The notes under the pieces: generated by a model
The model's database searches: none
The model's input: the letters and a program-made list of their open reading frames with translations, nothing else
What the model was told of the DNA's origin: nothing
Made by a program: the position numbers and the translations under genes
From: Chlamydia muridarum str. Nigg
Lineage (GTDB): Bacteria; Chlamydiota; Chlamydiia; Chlamydiales; Chlamydiaceae
Reading direction: 5' to 3'
Assembly (NCBI RefSeq): GCF_000006685.1
Contig: NC_002620.2
Coordinates: 1,035,914 to 1,072,950, forward strand
Length of the DNA: 37,037 bases
Shown here: one piece after another, positions 34,984 to 37,037 of the stretch
How the letters are laid out: each line of letters begins with the position of its first letter
Numbering within the stretch: position 1 is the first letter of the stretch

Positions 34984-35238
34984 ATGAAAACATTGCTTGA
35001 TAACAACATCGTTAGATTCAAAAATATTTCTAAGACCAAACATGGAATTTTTGTTAACTTTCAAGTTAAAGGGGAACGAGGGGGAGCTTCTTTTACAGCT
35101 TCCATAGCAGTTGATATCGAGGCAGCAGACGTCTCTGCAGGAGACTCTTTAGAAACAATTATTGAACGCTGCGCCCTGATTGGTATTCGAGAATTTCAAA
35201 AATGTGAATTTCAGTTTGAAGGGATTACTTGTTTGTAA
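34984..35238 (+). CDS. Small conserved unknown protein (CT631-like)
   Basis: An 84-residue protein with no family I can name. The composition is that of a small soluble alpha/beta fold: strands HGIFVNFQVKG and ASFTASIAVDI, then an acidic stretch and a helix (SLETIIERCALIGIREFQ). No signal peptide or membrane segment is present. GTGAG lies a few bases before the ATG. It is divergent from chxR and could share its regulation. Its position next to chxR matches the small gene I remember in C. trachomatis, which is the main reason to accept it. Confidence 0.75.
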   Translation: MKTLLDNNIVRFKNISKTKHGIFVNFQVKGERGGASFTASIAVDIEAADVSAGDSLETIIERCALIGIREFQKCEFQFEGITCL

Positions 35239-35281
35239 CAAAATCCCCTCGCTAGTTTTTTATTCACCGTAATTAAATAGC

Positions 35282-35309
35282 TTGACTCCGAAAAGCTTTA
35301 CTGTAAAAT
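35282..35309 (+). promoter_or_regulatory. Sigma66-type promoter of tRNA-Pro
   Basis: TTGACT (-35, 35282-35287) and TAAAAT (-10, 35304-35309) are separated by 16 bases, a good match to the vegetative consensus. Transcription would start about 19 bases before the tRNA. Confidence 0.7.
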
Positions 35310-35334
35310 TGTGGCGGTCAAAACCCACTATTTT

Positions 35335-35408
35335 CTGGATGTAGCGCAGCCTGGTAGCGCACTTGCATGGGGTGCAAGGGGGCGGAGGTTCAAATCCTCT
35401 CATCCAGA
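35335..35408 (+). tRNA. tRNA-Pro (anticodon GGG)
   Basis: A complete cloverleaf: acceptor CTGGATG pairs with CATCCAG, D stem GCGC/GCGC around AGCCTGGTA, anticodon stem CTTGC/GCAAG with the loop ATGGGGT (anticodon GGG), and T stem GGAGG/CCTCT with the loop TTCAAAT. The discriminator base is A. The CCA end is not encoded and must be added. The 3' end lies 7 bases from the stop of convergent thyX. Confidence 0.95.
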
Positions 35409-35415
35409 ACTTCTT

Positions 35416-37005
35416 TTAAGCCTTGCGGCGTGATTCTTGTTTTAGTCTTCCTAAATCTGTTTCTGAATAATCGACAAATTTCAAGAACGATTTATACGCT
35501 GGATGGAACTGTATCACTTCTTTTGCCATGTCTATAGCAATTTGTCTGTAACTTTCATGCCCTTGGGGTTGAGACCGTAATTCACAAAGCCACTGCAATC
35601 CCCTGGTATTGATATGGAAGAGCCAGCGAATATTATAGGCCAACGGAACAACATACTGAGCTTCTTCAGGAAATTCTGCTGCTATTAAACGGTAAGCCTG
35701 ATCTGCTTTTTCCATAGCCTCTCTAAATGGAGCCTCCATCGGAGTATCTAGCAATTGTTGAGGGATAGAGTAACCTAGTTTAGTTGTTAATAACTGTCTC
35801 TCTTGCGTTAAGATACGGTGTCTTTGCAAATCCCGATAAGCTCCAAAATCTGCTGTGATATCAAAAGCAAATTCAGCACACTCCAAACCTCGGGGAGATT
35901 TATGTCGGCGATTTTCTCGAGAAGAAGCACTCGATTCTAAAATTAGCATAAGATCTTCATCGGGGATTTTTCGGCAAATATCTAACAGATCTGCATAAGT
36001 ATGTTCTGAGTAAGGGAACATAGAGGCTGCGGCGATTTTATATAAACCATCAGGGTCTCCGTAAACCAACTTTACTCCTTTCTCTAAAGAAGGCTCCCTT
36101 TCTTCTCCATAACGCTGAGCAAAACTTTTTAATTGTTCTCTCAATCCTAGATGATAATCCACCATAGCCTGATGATGGTGGTGATGAGGCTCCGCCCGAC
36201 TTACAAAAGAAGGGATGATTTTCATCAATTCTGTTAACGCCTGCTCCCCAATGTTACGCACTTCAACAAGATTGTTGTCCTGTAAACGATGCAATAAATT
36301 TTGCCAAAATCGACCGTTACCAAAAAAACCTAAATTGGTAAGGGTGGCTGCTGGTAATAATCCCCTTAAACAGTCTAAAACCTTCGCTCGTAAAGAAACT
36401 GTATAAGCCGACTGAGAAACCTCAGGATCTTTTGGATAAATTTTCTCAAAATAAGCACGAACTTGAGGTATGAGTTCGGAATAAGTGTTAAACAGAAAAT
36501 CACACGTATCCAAAAACGTGTCTTTAAAGGCCGAAGTCATCAAAATAGGGTCTCTATAGTATAAATACTCCCCATTGACCTTTTGATCGAAATAAACGTA
36601 TCTGGAAGACTTTTCTAAGGGAGACCCTCCGATACGAGCATCTTCTAAAACTTTAGCAGCAAGCATGGATACTTGCTCTATAGCAAGGTGTGCTCCCCCT
36701 AACTCCCCAACAGAATCATCTCCAAAGTTATCCAATACACGGCGATAGAAATCTGCAGCCTTTTGGATGCCTAATTCACAATCTTGAAGGTCTTCACTGA
36801 GAAAATCTCCCCCTTCTCCATCTAAAAACTCTTTTAGAAGAAGCGCTCGCAAACCTAAAATAGATCTAGAATATTTAGAAAATAAAGCACCTTTAACGAC
36901 TTCAGGAAGATTCTTCAGAGCAAATATCGGCGAATCCAAATTAGTCACAAAATGCGATAAACGCTCTCTTTGCTCCTTTGAAAAATCACCTTCTTTGCTC
37001 AACAT
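35416..37005 (-). CDS. thyX: Double-length flavin-dependent thymidylate synthase ThyX (CT632-like)
   Basis: A 529-residue ThyX, about twice the usual 220-250. ThyX makes dTMP from dUMP with FAD, NADPH and methylene-tetrahydrofolate. Both halves show ThyX-like sequence. In the N-half, DDSVGE (97-101) and SPLEKSSRY (128-136) match the SxNExSxRY part of the signature, but the preceding RHR is gone. In the C-half, RHR is present at 395-397 ([14 protein letters not shown]), but the following SxNExSxR is lost. The late block [16 protein letters not shown] matches the ThyX C-terminal substrate segment. The ATG at 37005 has GGAG seven bases upstream. A natural five-His run sits in the linker. The protein links to the folate genes through its one-carbon donor. 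Confidence 0.88.
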   Translation of the reverse strand: MLSKEGDFSKEQRERLSHFVTNLDSPIFALKNLPEVVKGALFSKYSRSILGLRALLLKEFLDGEGGDFLSEDLQDCELGIQKAADFYRRVLDNFGDDSVGELGGAHLAIEQVSMLAAKVLEDARIGGSPLEKSSRYVYFDQKVNGEYLYYRDPILMTSAFKDTFLDTCDFLFNTYSELIPQVRAYFEKIYPKDPEVSQSAYTVSLRAKVLDCLRGLLPAATLTNLGFFGNGRFWQNLLHRLQDNNLVEVRNIGEQALTELMKIIPSFVSRAEPHHHHHQAMVDYHLGLREQLKSFAQRYGEEREPSLEKGVKLVYGDPDGLYKIAAASMFPYSEHTYADLLDICRKIPDEDLMLILESSASSRENRRHKSPRGLECAEFAFDITADFGAYRDLQRHRILTQERQLLTTKLGYSIPQQLLDTPMEAPFREAMEKADQAYRLIAAEFPEEAQYVVPLAYNIRWLFHINTRGLQWLCELRSQPQGHESYRQIAIDMAKEVIQFHPAYKSFLKFVDYSETDLGRLKQESRRKA

Positions 37006-37037
37006 AAGAAAACTCCATAAAGCAGACTAGCCTACCA

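Noticed and set aside
36172..36186. Five consecutive His codons in thyX, resembling an affinity tag
   Set aside because: They are internal, with mixed CAT/CAC codons and normal coding on both sides, so this is a natural linker and not an engineered tag.
1..37037. CRISPR arrays, insertion sequences, prophage or integration sites
   Set aside because: No spaced direct repeats, transposase-like protein, or tRNA-associated direct repeat was seen; gene order is typical of a chlamydial chromosome backbone.

Overview
The window is chromosomal DNA from a Chlamydia of the C. trachomatis / C. muridarum / C. suis group. The gene order matches the C. trachomatis interval CT604 to CT632 (recalled from knowledge of that genome, not searched). 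Marker genes include the Inc protein CT618, the DUF582 type III effectors CT619 to CT621, CT622 (TaiP), CT623, ChxR and CADD. Several proteins, most clearly CADD and CT622, differ from the C. trachomatis sequences I remember, so C. muridarum or C. suis fits better than C. trachomatis. That species call is inference.

Layout. (1) 1-7.5 kb: the 5' part of the divergent chaperonin groEL2, a NamZ-like secreted glycosidase (DUF1343), the nucleotide-pool enzyme RdgB, a small unknown protein, ung, then a uvrD-rpoN pair. (2) 7.5-13 kb, minus strand: a tightly packed unit rpoD (sigma66) - folX - folKP - folA - CofE-like FolC substitute - CADD. The folate genes overlap one another by a few bases. CADD is a self-sacrificing p-aminobenzoate synthase. 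Together the set runs from pterin to polyglutamylated folate without pabABC or a classical folC. (3) 13-16.2 kb: a membrane coiled-coil/PAS-like protein, a 0.5-kb gap with a strongly foldable segment, rpsT, and the Inc protein CT618. (4) 16.2-27.5 kb: a virulence block of three large DUF582 effectors, CT622/TaiP and the outer-membrane/secreted protein CT623. (5) 27.5-37 kb: murJ, nfo, rpsD, trhO, a polyprenyl synthase, a GlmU-like acyltransferase-only protein, the atypical regulator chxR, a small unknown protein, tRNA-Pro(GGG) and a double-length ThyX.

The genes connect functionally. ThyX consumes the methylene-tetrahydrofolate whose precursor is made by the folate cluster. RdgB, Ung, UvrD and Nfo form a nucleotide-hygiene and repair group. 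MurJ, the GlmU-like protein, the polyprenyl synthase and the NamZ-like enzyme relate to lipid II and peptidoglycan. Most transcription-unit ends carry good intrinsic terminators. No insertion sequence, phage, CRISPR array or rRNA was seen. The points most worth a second look are the split ThyX signature, the foldable segment upstream of rpsT, the complete CADD/CofE folate route, the C/G homopolymer tracts inside nfo and folA, and the AT-rich, Shine-Dalgarno-less leaders of the effector genes.
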